From: an uncultured Bacteroidota bacterium
Lineage (GTDB): Bacteria > Bacteroidota > Bacteroidia > Chitinophagales > Chitinophagaceae
Length of the DNA stretch: 32,750 bases
NCBI GenBank assembly: GCA_938008665.1
Contig: CALLKA010000197.1
Coordinates: 1 to 32,750 of the forward strand
Reading direction: 5' to 3'
Of this stretch, positions 7,842 to 15,691 are shown one piece after another. Numbering within the stretch: position 1 is the stretch's first letter; each line of letters begins with the position of its first letter. The position numbers were made by a program, and so were the translations under genes. The notes below the pieces were generated by a model that saw nothing but the letters and a program-made list of their open reading frames with translations, was not told the DNA's origin and did no database searches.

Positions 7842-8705
7842 ATGACTTTACTTGAAAGCAAACAAGCATTAAAAGCGCAACTAGCAGATCAATTTGACGC
7901 CATTGAACTGAACAGCTTATTGTCCATGTTATTTGAACATGTTACTGGAAACAACCAACTACAACAAGTCATTCATAAAAGCGATCAGTTAAGCGAAGTG
8001 CAATTAAATGAGCTGAAGAAATATGGGGAAGAATTAGCCAAAGGAAAACCCATACAATATATTTTAGGTAAAGCTTGGTTTATGGGTAAAGAATATATAG
8101 TTAATGATCAGGTATTAATACCACGCCCTGAAACTGAAGAGTTAGTAGAATGGGTCCTTGAATATGCGGAAATTATTAATAAGCCATTACATATCATTGA
8201 TATTGGAACAGGCTCCGGCTGCATACCTATTGCATTAAAAACAGCCTTGCCTGATTGCAGTTTGTGTGGATTAGATATTAGCGAAGGTGCATTAGCGGTC
8301 GCTAAATTAAATGCAACACAATTAAATGCAAATATTGAATGGATACAACAGGATATTTTAATGTCTGCTTCCATGCCAAGCAATTATGATATTATTGTGA
8401 GCAACCCACCCTATATTCCATTTAATGAAAAAGTAAATATGCAAGTGCAAGTAAAAAATTACGAACCCGCACTCGCGTTATTTGTCACCAATGAAGATCC
8501 TTTAATTTTTTATAGAATCATCGGAAGACTAGGTAAGCAATGCCTAAACCCCAATGGGCAATTATTTTTTGAAATGCATTATGACCAAGGCAAAGCCATC
8601 CAAACCTTGTTTGACGAAATGGGCTATCACGCAGAATTAAGAAAAGATATGTTTGGAAAAGATCGAATGATTCGAGCAAGCCTAAAACCAAAACAAGGAG
8701 TATAA
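7842..8705 (+). CDS. prmC: Release factor glutamine methyltransferase
   Basis: PrmC (HemK) methylates the glutamine of the GGQ loop in release factors RF1 and RF2 using SAM. The 287-residue protein has the helical N-terminal release-factor-binding domain (about 1-85), the conserved VLIPRPETEELVEW, the SAM loop DIGTGSGCIPIAL, and the catalytic NPPY in SNPPYIPF. The length matches the family. Its stop codon directly abuts that of exbD on the other strand. The ATG is four bases from a -7-like box, so the transcript may be leaderless. Confidence 0.95.
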   Translation: MTLLESKQALKAQLADQFDAIELNSLLSMLFEHVTGNNQLQQVIHKSDQLSEVQLNELKKYGEELAKGKPIQYILGKAWFMGKEYIVNDQVLIPRPETEELVEWVLEYAEIINKPLHIIDIGTGSGCIPIALKTALPDCSLCGLDISEGALAVAKLNATQLNANIEWIQQDILMSASMPSNYDIIVSNPPYIPFNEKVNMQVQVKNYEPALALFVTNEDPLIFYRIIGRLGKQCLNPNGQLFFEMHYDQGKAIQTLFDEMGYHAELRKDMFGKDRMIRASLKPKQGV

Positions 8706-9104
8706 TTAGCGAGAAGGATCAACAGCGATCACAGGCGTTGCACCTAATTGCTTTATAATTTGCATGACTCTAATGGTGGTGCCTAAACTTGCAACACTAT
8801 CCCCATTGATGACCACCGAGGGTTTGTCCGTTTCCTTTGCTAAAAATATTTTTAATTGGCTAGCCAATGAATCTATGCTAACAGGCGCAGCACCAATAAA
8901 TAATTTTTGTTCCTTATCAATGGTCACCACCACTGTTTGTTTGGCCTTGGTATCTGTGGATGACTTAGGATTTGATACTTTAATGACATTTGGATTTGCT
9001 AAAGTAGATACAATCAAAAAGAACAATAATAAAATAAAAAGAATATCATTCAATGCGCCAGTATGCACTTCAGGGGAATTTCTTAATCTAGATTTTAAAT
9101 TCAT
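8706..9104 (-). CDS. exbD: ExbD/TolR family biopolymer transport protein
   Basis: This 132-residue inner-membrane protein has one transmembrane helix near the N-terminus (LNDILFILLLFFLIVSTLA, about residues 18-36) carrying the conserved proton-channel aspartate (Asp20). The periplasmic domain that follows has the typical end pattern VVINGDSVASLGTTIRVM...LG. With ExbB it forms the proton-driven motor that energises TonB (or TolA) and hence outer-membrane receptors. It starts 10 bases after the exbB stop, so the two form one operon. No tonB gene is in the window. Confidence 0.93.
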   Translation of the reverse strand: MNLKSRLRNSPEVHTGALNDILFILLLFFLIVSTLANPNVIKVSNPKSSTDTKAKQTVVVTIDKEQKLFIGAAPVSIDSLASQLKIFLAKETDKPSVVINGDSVASLGTTIRVMQIIKQLGATPVIAVDPSR

Positions 9105-9114
9105 AATTGGTAGA

Positions 9115-9765
9115 TTAAGAATGAGTAGGCTCTTGTAAAATATCTAAAAAATCAGCACTCGCTGTTTCCATTTTATTGGCTGTTTTGTCAATTTGAGTTG
9201 TTAAATAGTTATGCCCTACATAAGCAATCAAACCAATAATTAAACCAGTAGCCGACGTGATCATTTTTGTATAAATACCGCCTGCAATGGTATTTAAAGT
9301 ATACTCGCCAGTGGATGCAATACCATAAAACAATTGCACCATCCCTATAATTGTTCCTAAGAACCCAAACATGGGTGCAATTCCTGCCACCAATGATAAA
9401 ATATTTAAATTTCTCTCCATAGAATACATTTCAAGCTTACCTACATTTTCCATACTCTTTTCTATAGCATCTAATGGCTTACCAATACGCATGACTCCCT
9501 TTTCAATCATCTTTGCCACAGGATTATCTGTATTTTTTGCCAATGTTTTAGCTGCACCCAAATTTCCAGAAATAATATTATCACGAATAATAAGCATAAA
9601 CTTAGGATCAATGGTTCCTGCTTTTTTAATAGCAATCATTCGCTCAAAAAAAACATAAATCGCAATCACTAATAAAAGATATAATGGATACATGATGTAC
9701 CCCCCTTTTTGCAATAAGCTGAATAAGGATATTTTATTTTCGGCAACTTGTAATAAGAATAACAT
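9115..9765 (-). CDS. exbB: MotA/TolQ/ExbB proton channel family protein
   Basis: This 216-residue polytopic inner-membrane protein has a first membrane helix at about 25-45 (YPLYLLLVIAIYVFFERM). The conserved pair of C-terminal helices contains IAPMFGFLGTIIGMVQLF and a second segment (ITSATGLIIGLIAYVGHNYL). It is the partner of ExbD in the motor complex. Start choice: a TTG three codons upstream is open, but the ATG (MLFLLQVAE) is more likely. A near-consensus TAACTTTA box lies at 9784-9791 on the minus strand, 18 bases before it. Confidence 0.93.
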   Translation of the reverse strand: MLFLLQVAENKISLFSLLQKGGYIMYPLYLLLVIAIYVFFERMIAIKKAGTIDPKFMLIIRDNIISGNLGAAKTLAKNTDNPVAKMIEKGVMRIGKPLDAIEKSMENVGKLEMYSMERNLNILSLVAGIAPMFGFLGTIIGMVQLFYGIASTGEYTLNTIAGGIYTKMITSATGLIIGLIAYVGHNYLTTQIDKTANKMETASADFLDILQEPTHS

Positions 9766-9837
9766 GGCGTTCAATTTATTTTTTAAAGTTAAAAGGTTTT
9801 ATTTGAAAATGGGTGCATGTGAATAACTATCAATTTG

Positions 9838-11079
9838 TTAAAATATTTCCACCAAATTAACAAGCACTTCCACCGACTTTTGCATATCAGAAACGCCAAT
9901 CCACTCATGCTTGCTATGTATTGCCTGCATACCCGTAAAAATATTGGGTGCCGGAAGTCCTAAAAAACTTAACCTGCTACCATCCGTACCCCCTCGAATG
10001 GGTTCCACAATGGGCACAACACCTGCTTTTTTATAAGCAGCTAATGCGTTTTCCACTAAAATGGGATGAAGATCGATGACCTCACGCATATTTCTATATT
10101 GCTCTTTAATCGTATAGGTAATATGGGCTTTCGAAAAATCAGGATTTTGCAATAAGACCTGATCGGCAATCGATTTTAATTTATTGACATGATCTTTTAG
10201 CTGGCGCGTGTCATGATCACGAATTAAAAATTCTAATCTTGCTTTTTCTGCACCTCCTGAAATATGATTCGGGTGCACAAAGCCTTCCCTTTGTTCTGTA
10301 TGCTCTGGACTCCACGACTGCTTAGGTAATGCGGCAATAATTTCACCTGCTATTTTAATGGCATTTTGCAGCACCCCTTTGGCTGCACCCGGATGCGCAA
10401 TAACGCCATGAATATCCATCGATAAATAATCAGCACTAAAAGTTTCCATTTCAAAACATCCTAATTCACCCCCATCTAAAGTATATGCATAATCGGCACC
10501 TAATTTTTTTAAGTCCAAAAAATCAGTGCCTCTTCCTACTTCTTCATCGGGTGTAAATAATAATTTAATAGTCCCATGTAAAATTTCAGGATGATGCATT
10601 AAGTATTCCGCAAAGGACATAATAATTGAAACACCTGCCTTGTCATCTGCACCTAACAAAGTATTTCCAGAGGCGGTAATAATTTCCTTGCCAATAAAAT
10701 TTTTCAAATAAGGATAAGCATCCGTTGAAATTACTTGAGAATGATCATCGGGCAACACCAATGGCTGTCCATTATAATTTTTATGTAAAATGGGTTTCAC
10801 ATCAGTGCCGCTGCAATCGGGAGCGGTATCCATATGTGCACAAAAACACAACACTGGTTTTTGCGCAACTGTATTCGAAGGAATTGTTGCCATTACATAG
10901 CCGTGTGCATCCAACGATACTTGCAAGATGCCCATAGCTTTCAATTCTTCCACCAATAGTTTGGCTAAATTAAGTTGCTTGTCGGTTGAAGGGAAACTAG
11001 TGCTATCGGGATCACTCTGCGTATCAATTTGAACATAACGCATAAATCGTTCCGCAATAGCTAACTGATCAAATGACAT
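9838..11079 (-). CDS. pepT: Peptidase T (tripeptide aminopeptidase)
   Basis: This is a 413-residue cytosolic di-zinc aminopeptidase of the M20 family that releases the N-terminal residue of tripeptides. Metal ligands and catalytic residues are visible in CAHMDTAPD, LGADDKAGVS, FTPDEEVGRGTDF, TLDGGELG and, near the C-terminus, GMQAIHSKHEWI. IRGGTDGSRLSFLGLP is the PepT version of the M20 arginine motif. Length matches E. coli PepT (~408). Transcription is isolated: the FKBP terminator lies upstream and exbB begins about 70 bases beyond its 3' end. The promoter is not obvious. Confidence 0.96.
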   Translation of the reverse strand: MSFDQLAIAERFMRYVQIDTQSDPDSTSFPSTDKQLNLAKLLVEELKAMGILQVSLDAHGYVMATIPSNTVAQKPVLCFCAHMDTAPDCSGTDVKPILHKNYNGQPLVLPDDHSQVISTDAYPYLKNFIGKEIITASGNTLLGADDKAGVSIIMSFAEYLMHHPEILHGTIKLLFTPDEEVGRGTDFLDLKKLGADYAYTLDGGELGCFEMETFSADYLSMDIHGVIAHPGAAKGVLQNAIKIAGEIIAALPKQSWSPEHTEQREGFVHPNHISGGAEKARLEFLIRDHDTRQLKDHVNKLKSIADQVLLQNPDFSKAHITYTIKEQYRNMREVIDLHPILVENALAAYKKAGVVPIVEPIRGGTDGSRLSFLGLPAPNIFTGMQAIHSKHEWIGVSDMQKSVEVLVNLVEIF

Positions 11080-11141
11080 AATTAATTTTTTAAACTATTT
11101 TAATTACCAAAATGAAGCTTGAAGATAATTTGAATTAAGCA

Positions 11142-11192
11142 ATAAAAAAAGGCTTTCTGTTCGCATCGCTGAATGAAAACAAGAAAGCCTTT
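11142..11192 (-). terminator. Intrinsic terminator of the SlyD-type FKBP gene
   Basis: Perfect 11-bp arms (AAAGGCTTTCT at 11148-11158, AGAAAGCCTTT at 11182-11192) enclose a 23-base loop. On the minus strand the stem runs into TTTTTTTATT. It begins about 20 bases after the FKBP stop codon and ends well before the pepT start. Confidence 0.85.
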
Positions 11193-11211
11193 CAAAAAAT
11201 ATCTTATGTAA

Positions 11212-11664
11212 TTAAGGCATAATTATTTTAGAAGGAGTATCAATACTTACTAATTCTAAAGCAAAGGTTAAATCCTGTCCTGCCAAAGAATGATTCGCAT
11301 CTAAAACTACTACTTCCTCTTTCACTTCAACCACGGTTACTTGGAATTGTTGTCCTTGACCATTATTCATCGTCAAAGCCATTCCAATGGTTGGATTTAA
11401 ATCGGCAGGGAACTGCGATTTAGGGAATTCAACAATCATTTCAGGTTGTTTTGGACCATACGCCTCCGCAAATGGGATTTGTATTGTTTTTTTCTCGCCA
11501 ACAGTCATTCCAAGCACGCCGCTGTCAAATCCTGGAATCACCATACCTGCACCTACTTCAAATTCTAAAGGAGCTCTACCTGTTGAGGAATCAAATGTTT
11601 CACCACTAGTCAATGTACCGTGATAATGCACTTGAATGGTATCCCCATTTTTTACTTGTTGCAT
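11212..11664 (-). CDS. slyD: FKBP-type peptidyl-prolyl isomerase, SlyD-like
   Basis: This 150-residue cytosolic prolyl isomerase and chaperone has FKBP segments at both ends: IQVHYHGTLTSGETFDSS and GMVIPGFDSGVLGMTVGEKKTI at the N-terminal side, and LDANHSLAGQDLTFALELV at the C-terminal side. The insert-in-flap chaperone domain lies between them (about residues 70-125). The LDxNHxLAGxxLxFxxxL motif is diagnostic of the SlyD group. The His/Cys-rich metal-binding tail of E. coli SlyD is missing, so a nickel role is unlikely. The gene has a -7 box, a 39-base leader with a small hairpin (GCACC-TAG-GGTGC) and a strong terminator, making it monocistronic. It is divergent from fmt. Confidence 0.94.
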   Translation of the reverse strand: MQQVKNGDTIQVHYHGTLTSGETFDSSTGRAPLEFEVGAGMVIPGFDSGVLGMTVGEKKTIQIPFAEAYGPKQPEMIVEFPKSQFPADLNPTIGMALTMNNGQGQQFQVTVVEVKEEVVVLDANHSLAGQDLTFALELVSIDTPSKIIMP

Positions 11665-11703
11665 ATTGTTTTATTTTTAATAAAGCACCTAGGGTGCAAA
11701 GCG

Positions 11704-11711
11704 CAAAAGTA
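11704..11711 (-). promoter_or_regulatory. Bacteroidota -7 box TACTTTTG for slyD
   Basis: TACTTTTG on the minus strand is 39 bases before the slyD ATG. It lies only about 20 bases from the oppositely oriented fmt box, so the two promoters overlap back to back. Confidence 0.5.
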
Positions 11712-11731
11712 CATAATTATGACAGATAAAC

Positions 11732-11739
11732 TAACTTTG
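11732..11739 (+). promoter_or_regulatory. Bacteroidota -7 box TAACTTTG abutting the fmt start
   Basis: TAACTTTG, then CCCC, then ATG. It is an exact consensus box four bases from the start codon and implies a leaderless fmt transcript. Confidence 0.6.
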
Positions 11740-11743
11740 CCCC

Positions 11744-12679
11744 ATGGACAATAAACCAAGGATTGTTTTTATGGGTACCCCGGCTTTCGCGGTTGCTTCT
11801 TTAAGTGCATTATTGCAAGCAAAAATGAATGTGGTGGGTGTGGTTACAGCGCCGGATAAACCTGCAGGCAGAGGCATGCAGCTACAACAAAGCGCGGTTA
11901 AACAGTTTGCCCTAGCCCATAACTTACCTATTTTACAACCTGAAAAATTAAAATCGCCTGATTTTTTTGAAGCATTAAAACAATGGGAACCGGACTTACA
12001 AGTGGTGGTTGCATTCAGAATGTTGCCGGAAAAAATTTGGTCATTTCCCCCCTTGGGCACTTTAAATGTGCATGGATCATTATTACCACAATACCGGGGC
12101 GCAGCACCGATAAATTGGGCTATTATTAATGGTGAAAAAGAAACGGGTGTCACCACATTTCAATTACAACATGCCATTGACACAGGCGCCATATTATTAC
12201 AGGATCGTATCCCTATTGCGCCTAATAATACTGCAGGTGAAATACATGACACCATGATGGAAGTGGGCGCGCAATTATTAGTAAAAACATTGCATGGATT
12301 ATTTGACAATAGCATTAAAGCAGTCCCGCAGGAACAAGTTATTGGTAATGAGACACTACAACATGCACCGAAAATTTTTACCAAGGATTGTGAAATAGAT
12401 TGGGAGAAACCATGCGCATCCATACATAATCTAATAAGAGGTTTAGCGCCTTTTCCTGGTGCTATTACAAAGATTGATGGGAAGATTATAAAACTTTTTT
12501 TAACACAGATGATTGAAGGACCCCCAACTGAAGTGCCAGGAACTTTTGTAACCGATGGAAAAACATTTGCAAAAATTGCATGCAAGGATGGATATATTGG
12601 GCTTGCGGATATTCAATGGGAAGGTAAAAAGCGCATGCCAATTATAGACTTCTTAAGAGGTTATCGAAAACCAACTTAA
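11744..12679 (+). CDS. fmt: Methionyl-tRNA formyltransferase
   Basis: This 311-residue enzyme transfers a formyl group from 10-formyl-tetrahydrofolate to initiator Met-tRNA. The N-terminal domain begins IVFMGTPAFAVASL and contains the catalytic stretch NVHGSLLPQYRGAAPINWAI (Asn and His of the active site), followed by ETGVT and the catalytic Asp in AIDTGAILLQ. The C-terminal OB-like domain starts at about 205. Length and motifs match the family. It converges with the rhodanese-thioredoxin gene, with 57 AT-rich bases between and no convincing terminator. The folate-dependent role fits generally with the folA/thyA pair further right, but they are not linked. Confidence 0.96.
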   Translation: MDNKPRIVFMGTPAFAVASLSALLQAKMNVVGVVTAPDKPAGRGMQLQQSAVKQFALAHNLPILQPEKLKSPDFFEALKQWEPDLQVVVAFRMLPEKIWSFPPLGTLNVHGSLLPQYRGAAPINWAIINGEKETGVTTFQLQHAIDTGAILLQDRIPIAPNNTAGEIHDTMMEVGAQLLVKTLHGLFDNSIKAVPQEQVIGNETLQHAPKIFTKDCEIDWEKPCASIHNLIRGLAPFPGAITKIDGKIIKLFLTQMIEGPPTEVPGTFVTDGKTFAKIACKDGYIGLADIQWEGKKRMPIIDFLRGYRKPT

Positions 12680-12736
12680 AATCAAGATAAAATAATATTG
12701 AGAAAACTGCCTTAATAAATCTTGTTGCAGATATAT

Positions 12737-13468
12737 TTATTTCAGCGCGTTATTTAAATCTTCCAGTGATACAATACCTTGATGCCTCCATGTTTCTTTG
12801 CCATTTTTAAAAATGATAAATGTAGGCAAACCTTCAGAATGTAATGCTTTCATCACATCAATATCATTGCCGCCATCCACTGCTAAAAAATAAAAGGGAT
12901 TAGCGGGTTGTTTTTTTAATGATTCTAATACTGGTAACATTTTTCGACACGGCGGACACCAATCTGCGCCAATATCCACCAATACAATCTTGTTAGTTGC
13001 AATCACTTTTTCGAAATCCGTGGTGCGCATTTGTGGCACATTACCAGCCCCATCCACAGGCAATCCATTCATTTTCCAATTGCTCATACCCCCTTCTAAA
13101 TTGATTACCTTAAACCCTTTTTCAATTAGAAATGATTGGGCAGATGCACTTCGACCACCCGCTTGACAATAAATATAAATAGGCTGGGTTTTATCCAAAT
13201 GTTGTGTACGATCTGTAAATTCAGTTTTGTCCATCCAATTCGCTTGCAATGCATGGGCAATATGACCGCCATTAAATTCATTCGCAGTGCGCACATCTAA
13301 TACTTGTACACCAGGAATAGCAATAGCTTGTTTAAAAGCTGCTGCAGTAATTGTTTCGCCGCTATTTGAACTTGCTGACACTGCCTGATCCCCATTTGAG
13401 TTAGCCTGTCCACAACTTACTAATACAAATCCCATACACATAAGGGATACAAATAATTTACATTTCAT
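12737..13468 (-). CDS. Lipoprotein with rhodanese and thioredoxin domains
   Basis: This 243-residue envelope lipoprotein has a lipobox LVSC with Cys19, then a Ser/Asn-rich linker to about residue 38. A rhodanese domain (about 40-138) contains VLDVRTANEFNGGHI and the active loop CQAGGRS with Cys101, followed by LEGGMSNWKMNGLPV. A thioredoxin domain (about 148-243) has the active site ADWCPPC (Cys171/Cys174) and the cis-Pro loop GLPTF. Both redox/sulfur centres are intact, so the protein could pass persulfide or disulfide equivalents at the membrane surface. That is inference; the substrate is unknown. It starts nine bases after the stop of the Lys-rich DPBB gene and is probably co-transcribed with it. 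It is not TlpA-like, because the rhodanese part precedes the thioredoxin part. Confidence 0.87.
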   Translation of the reverse strand: MKCKLFVSLMCMGFVLVSCGQANSNGDQAVSASSNSGETITAAAFKQAIAIPGVQVLDVRTANEFNGGHIAHALQANWMDKTEFTDRTQHLDKTQPIYIYCQAGGRSASAQSFLIEKGFKVINLEGGMSNWKMNGLPVDGAGNVPQMRTTDFEKVIATNKIVLVDIGADWCPPCRKMLPVLESLKKQPANPFYFLAVDGGNDIDVMKALHSEGLPTFIIFKNGKETWRHQGIVSLEDLNNALK

Positions 13469-13477
13469 AAAATAGAA

Positions 13478-14242
13478 TTAATAAGTGACGGTAATCTGAA
13501 AAGTTTTGTTGGTGATACCTAAAATTGCTGCAGCAGCATCACTCAACCTATATTGAATTGAATTGCTCACATCTGGAAGTGCATTAATCACTTTAGCGCA
13601 AATGGTTTTAAAATCGGCAGTGGTAATTTTTACAATTGTTCCAATGGGAATTTCATTGGTCAATAAATAAAACTTTTTATCTTGCCACCCACTGATACTT
13701 TTAAATACAGAAGCAGTGCCATCTAAAGTTTGAAATGAGGCAGATTTTTTTTGATCTGAAAATAATGTTGCAAAATAACCTTCATCCACTTTAGTCGTAT
13801 TACTTCCTTCCCCTTGATGACTGATTAGTGCATTATGTAAACTATCGTTGATTCTTACTTTTTCTTTATTTAAAGAAATGACCTGCAACGTATTTAGACG
13901 TACTGTATCCACTTTTTTAACCGCCATATACTTGGAACGATAACGAGACTTTCGTTTTACACCCCCTTTTTTATGAGTGGGTCTTTTTCGTATTGATTTT
14001 TTGGAACTGATTTTATTTTTTGCAGTGGCCGTTTTTACAGCACTGCCCTTTTTTGCAACAGTATTCACTCCCTTTTTTTGAGTTACTTTTTTGCTTGCTT
14101 TGGTATTTTTTTTACTTGTTGTTGCCGTTTTTTTCTGGGGCACCTGTTTTTTGGCTGATTTTACTTGCAAAGGGGCAATACTATACCCCGGGGCAAAAGC
14201 GCTTACTATTAACAAGAACAATAAAAGGCCATATTTAAACAT
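13478..14242 (-). CDS. Exported Lys-rich protein with C-terminal RlpA-like (DPBB) domain
   Basis: This 254-residue protein starts with a hydrophobic signal sequence (MFKYGLLLFLLIVSAFAPGYS). A strongly basic low-complexity region of about 80 residues follows (about 27-110, Lys/Thr/Ser/Ala-rich, histone H1-like). The C-terminal ~100 residues resemble the double-psi beta-barrel found behind LysM repeats in Bacteroidota cell-wall proteins: EGYFATLF, FKSISGWQDKKFYLLTNEIPIGTIVKI, ICAKVINALPDVS, RLSDAAAAILG. The RlpA catalytic Asp/His pattern is not evident, so binding rather than cleavage of peptidoglycan is more likely. The start is set by TACCTTTG-CGGT-ATG; a TTG five codons upstream falls inside that box. 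It is the first gene of a two-gene operon with the rhodanese-thioredoxin lipoprotein. Confidence 0.78.
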   Translation of the reverse strand: MFKYGLLLFLLIVSAFAPGYSIAPLQVKSAKKQVPQKKTATTSKKNTKASKKVTQKKGVNTVAKKGSAVKTATAKNKISSKKSIRKRPTHKKGGVKRKSRYRSKYMAVKKVDTVRLNTLQVISLNKEKVRINDSLHNALISHQGEGSNTTKVDEGYFATLFSDQKKSASFQTLDGTASVFKSISGWQDKKFYLLTNEIPIGTIVKITTADFKTICAKVINALPDVSNSIQYRLSDAAAAILGITNKTFQITVTY

Positions 14243-14246
14243 ACCG

Positions 14247-14254
14247 CAAAGGTA
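14247..14254 (-). promoter_or_regulatory. Bacteroidota -7 box TACCTTTG abutting the start of the Lys-rich gene
   Basis: On the minus strand TACCTTTG is followed by CGGT and ATG. Consensus match and four-base spacing are the same as at uup and fmt. Confidence 0.6.
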
Positions 14255-14317
14255 CAAAAATCAAGTGCAAAGAAAAGGCTAAAAATTAGTATGTTAACTA
14301 AATAGTATATGTAAATA

Positions 14318-15676
14318 CTAGTAATTCAATATTCTCCATTCATTTGGATAGTAATTATTCACTCTATTGGGTAATAATTTAGCCCATCCAAGTGCAATAC
14401 TTTGGTACTTGATCAAATGCCAACCCACATTTCCATCTAATTGTACCTCCGCGCGTCTTAAGTAATTGAGCGCTGTTTGCGTATCCACTTCAAGGGTTGC
14501 AAAAGGTAAATTGGACCAATAGCTCATTGCCAAAGCATGAGATGGAATAAAGTCCTTCCCTTTCACTGCACCCAAATCCAATCCCAATTTTTTTACATAT
14601 AAATTACTCAAAATAGACAAAATAGATGCTTCAAATAAAATCGGAATTGCAATCATACTATTTTGATGTGATAAGTATTGATGCGTAGCGGGTAATTCAA
14701 AATATGACTTCGCAACCACTAATTCATTCTTTGATAAGGGTGTAAATTTAAATGTATCAGCAGTAGTATTGCTATCGCTAGTTGTTTCTTTTTTAAATAC
14801 AGAAATAAAAAAACCTTCCCCTTTTATTTTGTCAGGATAAAATCTGAATCCTTGACATTGATGTTCGGGACTTTCACAGGAGATAATATTCCAGGATGCC
14901 GGCACTGGAATTTTAACATTCACCATTCCTGGTAAATTTGCAATTTGATCCATTATTTTTTCATCTTCTTCAAAGGAATAAGAACAAGTGGAATAAACCA
15001 AATAGCCTCCTTCTTTTAAAGTATCCAACGACTCTTCAATGATTCTTTGTTGTCTTAAACTACAATGTTGCACATGATCCAAACTCCATTCTGAAATTGC
15101 AGAAACATCTTTACGAAATAAACCACTGCCACTGCAAGGTGCATCAATCATCACTAAATCAAAAAAAGCAGGCAAGGCTTTAAAATGTCCTGGATCATTC
15201 TGCGTGACAATCATATTATCAGCGCCCCATTTGGAAATATTTTCCACCAAGATCGCATTTCGCCCTTTAATGGTTTCATTGGCAACGACCAATCCATCTT
15301 TAAACCAGTTTGCTAATAAAGTACTTTTCCCACCGGGTGCAGCACACAAATCAAGTACTATGGATTTGGTATCCATATTTAAGTGATGCAATAAATGTTG
15401 TATAAACATACTACTGGCCTCTTGCACATAATAAGCACCCGCATGCCATAAGGGATCTAACACAAATAGCGGACGCTCATTTAAATAAAGCCCCTGATCA
15501 CACCATGACATAGGTTCAGCAGTATTTAAAAAAGGATGCGCTGCTAAATTAAATTGCTTATACTTATTTAACCTAACTGATGTGATTTGTTCTCCTTGGG
15601 CATGAACTTGCTCAAAATCGTTTTTATCGAACCCAGGCAAGCCTGCTAGCGAATCTAAAAATGGTGTAGGTAACAA
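14318..15676 (-). CDS. RsmF/NOL1-NOP2-Sun family rRNA (cytosine-C5) methyltransferase, TTG start
   Basis: This 452-residue SAM-dependent RNA methyltransferase has an N-terminal part (LPTPFLDSLAGL...SVRLN) that fits the start of RsmF-type enzymes. SAM-binding LDLCAAPGGKST is at about 108-119, the first catalytic Cys in DAPCSGSG (Cys181), and the second in YSTCSYSFEEDE (Cys231). The C-terminal ~150 residues resemble the extra RsmF domain. Start: the codon just upstream is an in-frame TAA and the next ATG is at residue 56, inside the conserved domain, so TTG at 15676 is the only start that keeps the family N-terminus. It lies 15 bases downstream of the preceding methyltransferase gene, as the last member of a minus-strand run. 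Confidence 0.9.
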   Translation of the reverse strand: MLPTPFLDSLAGLPGFDKNDFEQVHAQGEQITSVRLNKYKQFNLAAHPFLNTAEPMSWCDQGLYLNERPLFVLDPLWHAGAYYVQEASSMFIQHLLHHLNMDTKSIVLDLCAAPGGKSTLLANWFKDGLVVANETIKGRNAILVENISKWGADNMIVTQNDPGHFKALPAFFDLVMIDAPCSGSGLFRKDVSAISEWSLDHVQHCSLRQQRIIEESLDTLKEGGYLVYSTCSYSFEEDEKIMDQIANLPGMVNVKIPVPASWNIISCESPEHQCQGFRFYPDKIKGEGFFISVFKKETTSDSNTTADTFKFTPLSKNELVVAKSYFELPATHQYLSHQNSMIAIPILFEASILSILSNLYVKKLGLDLGAVKGKDFIPSHALAMSYWSNLPFATLEVDTQTALNYLRRAEVQLDGNVGWHLIKYQSIALGWAKLLPNRVNNYYPNEWRILNY

Positions 15677-15691
15677 TTATTTATATTTAAA

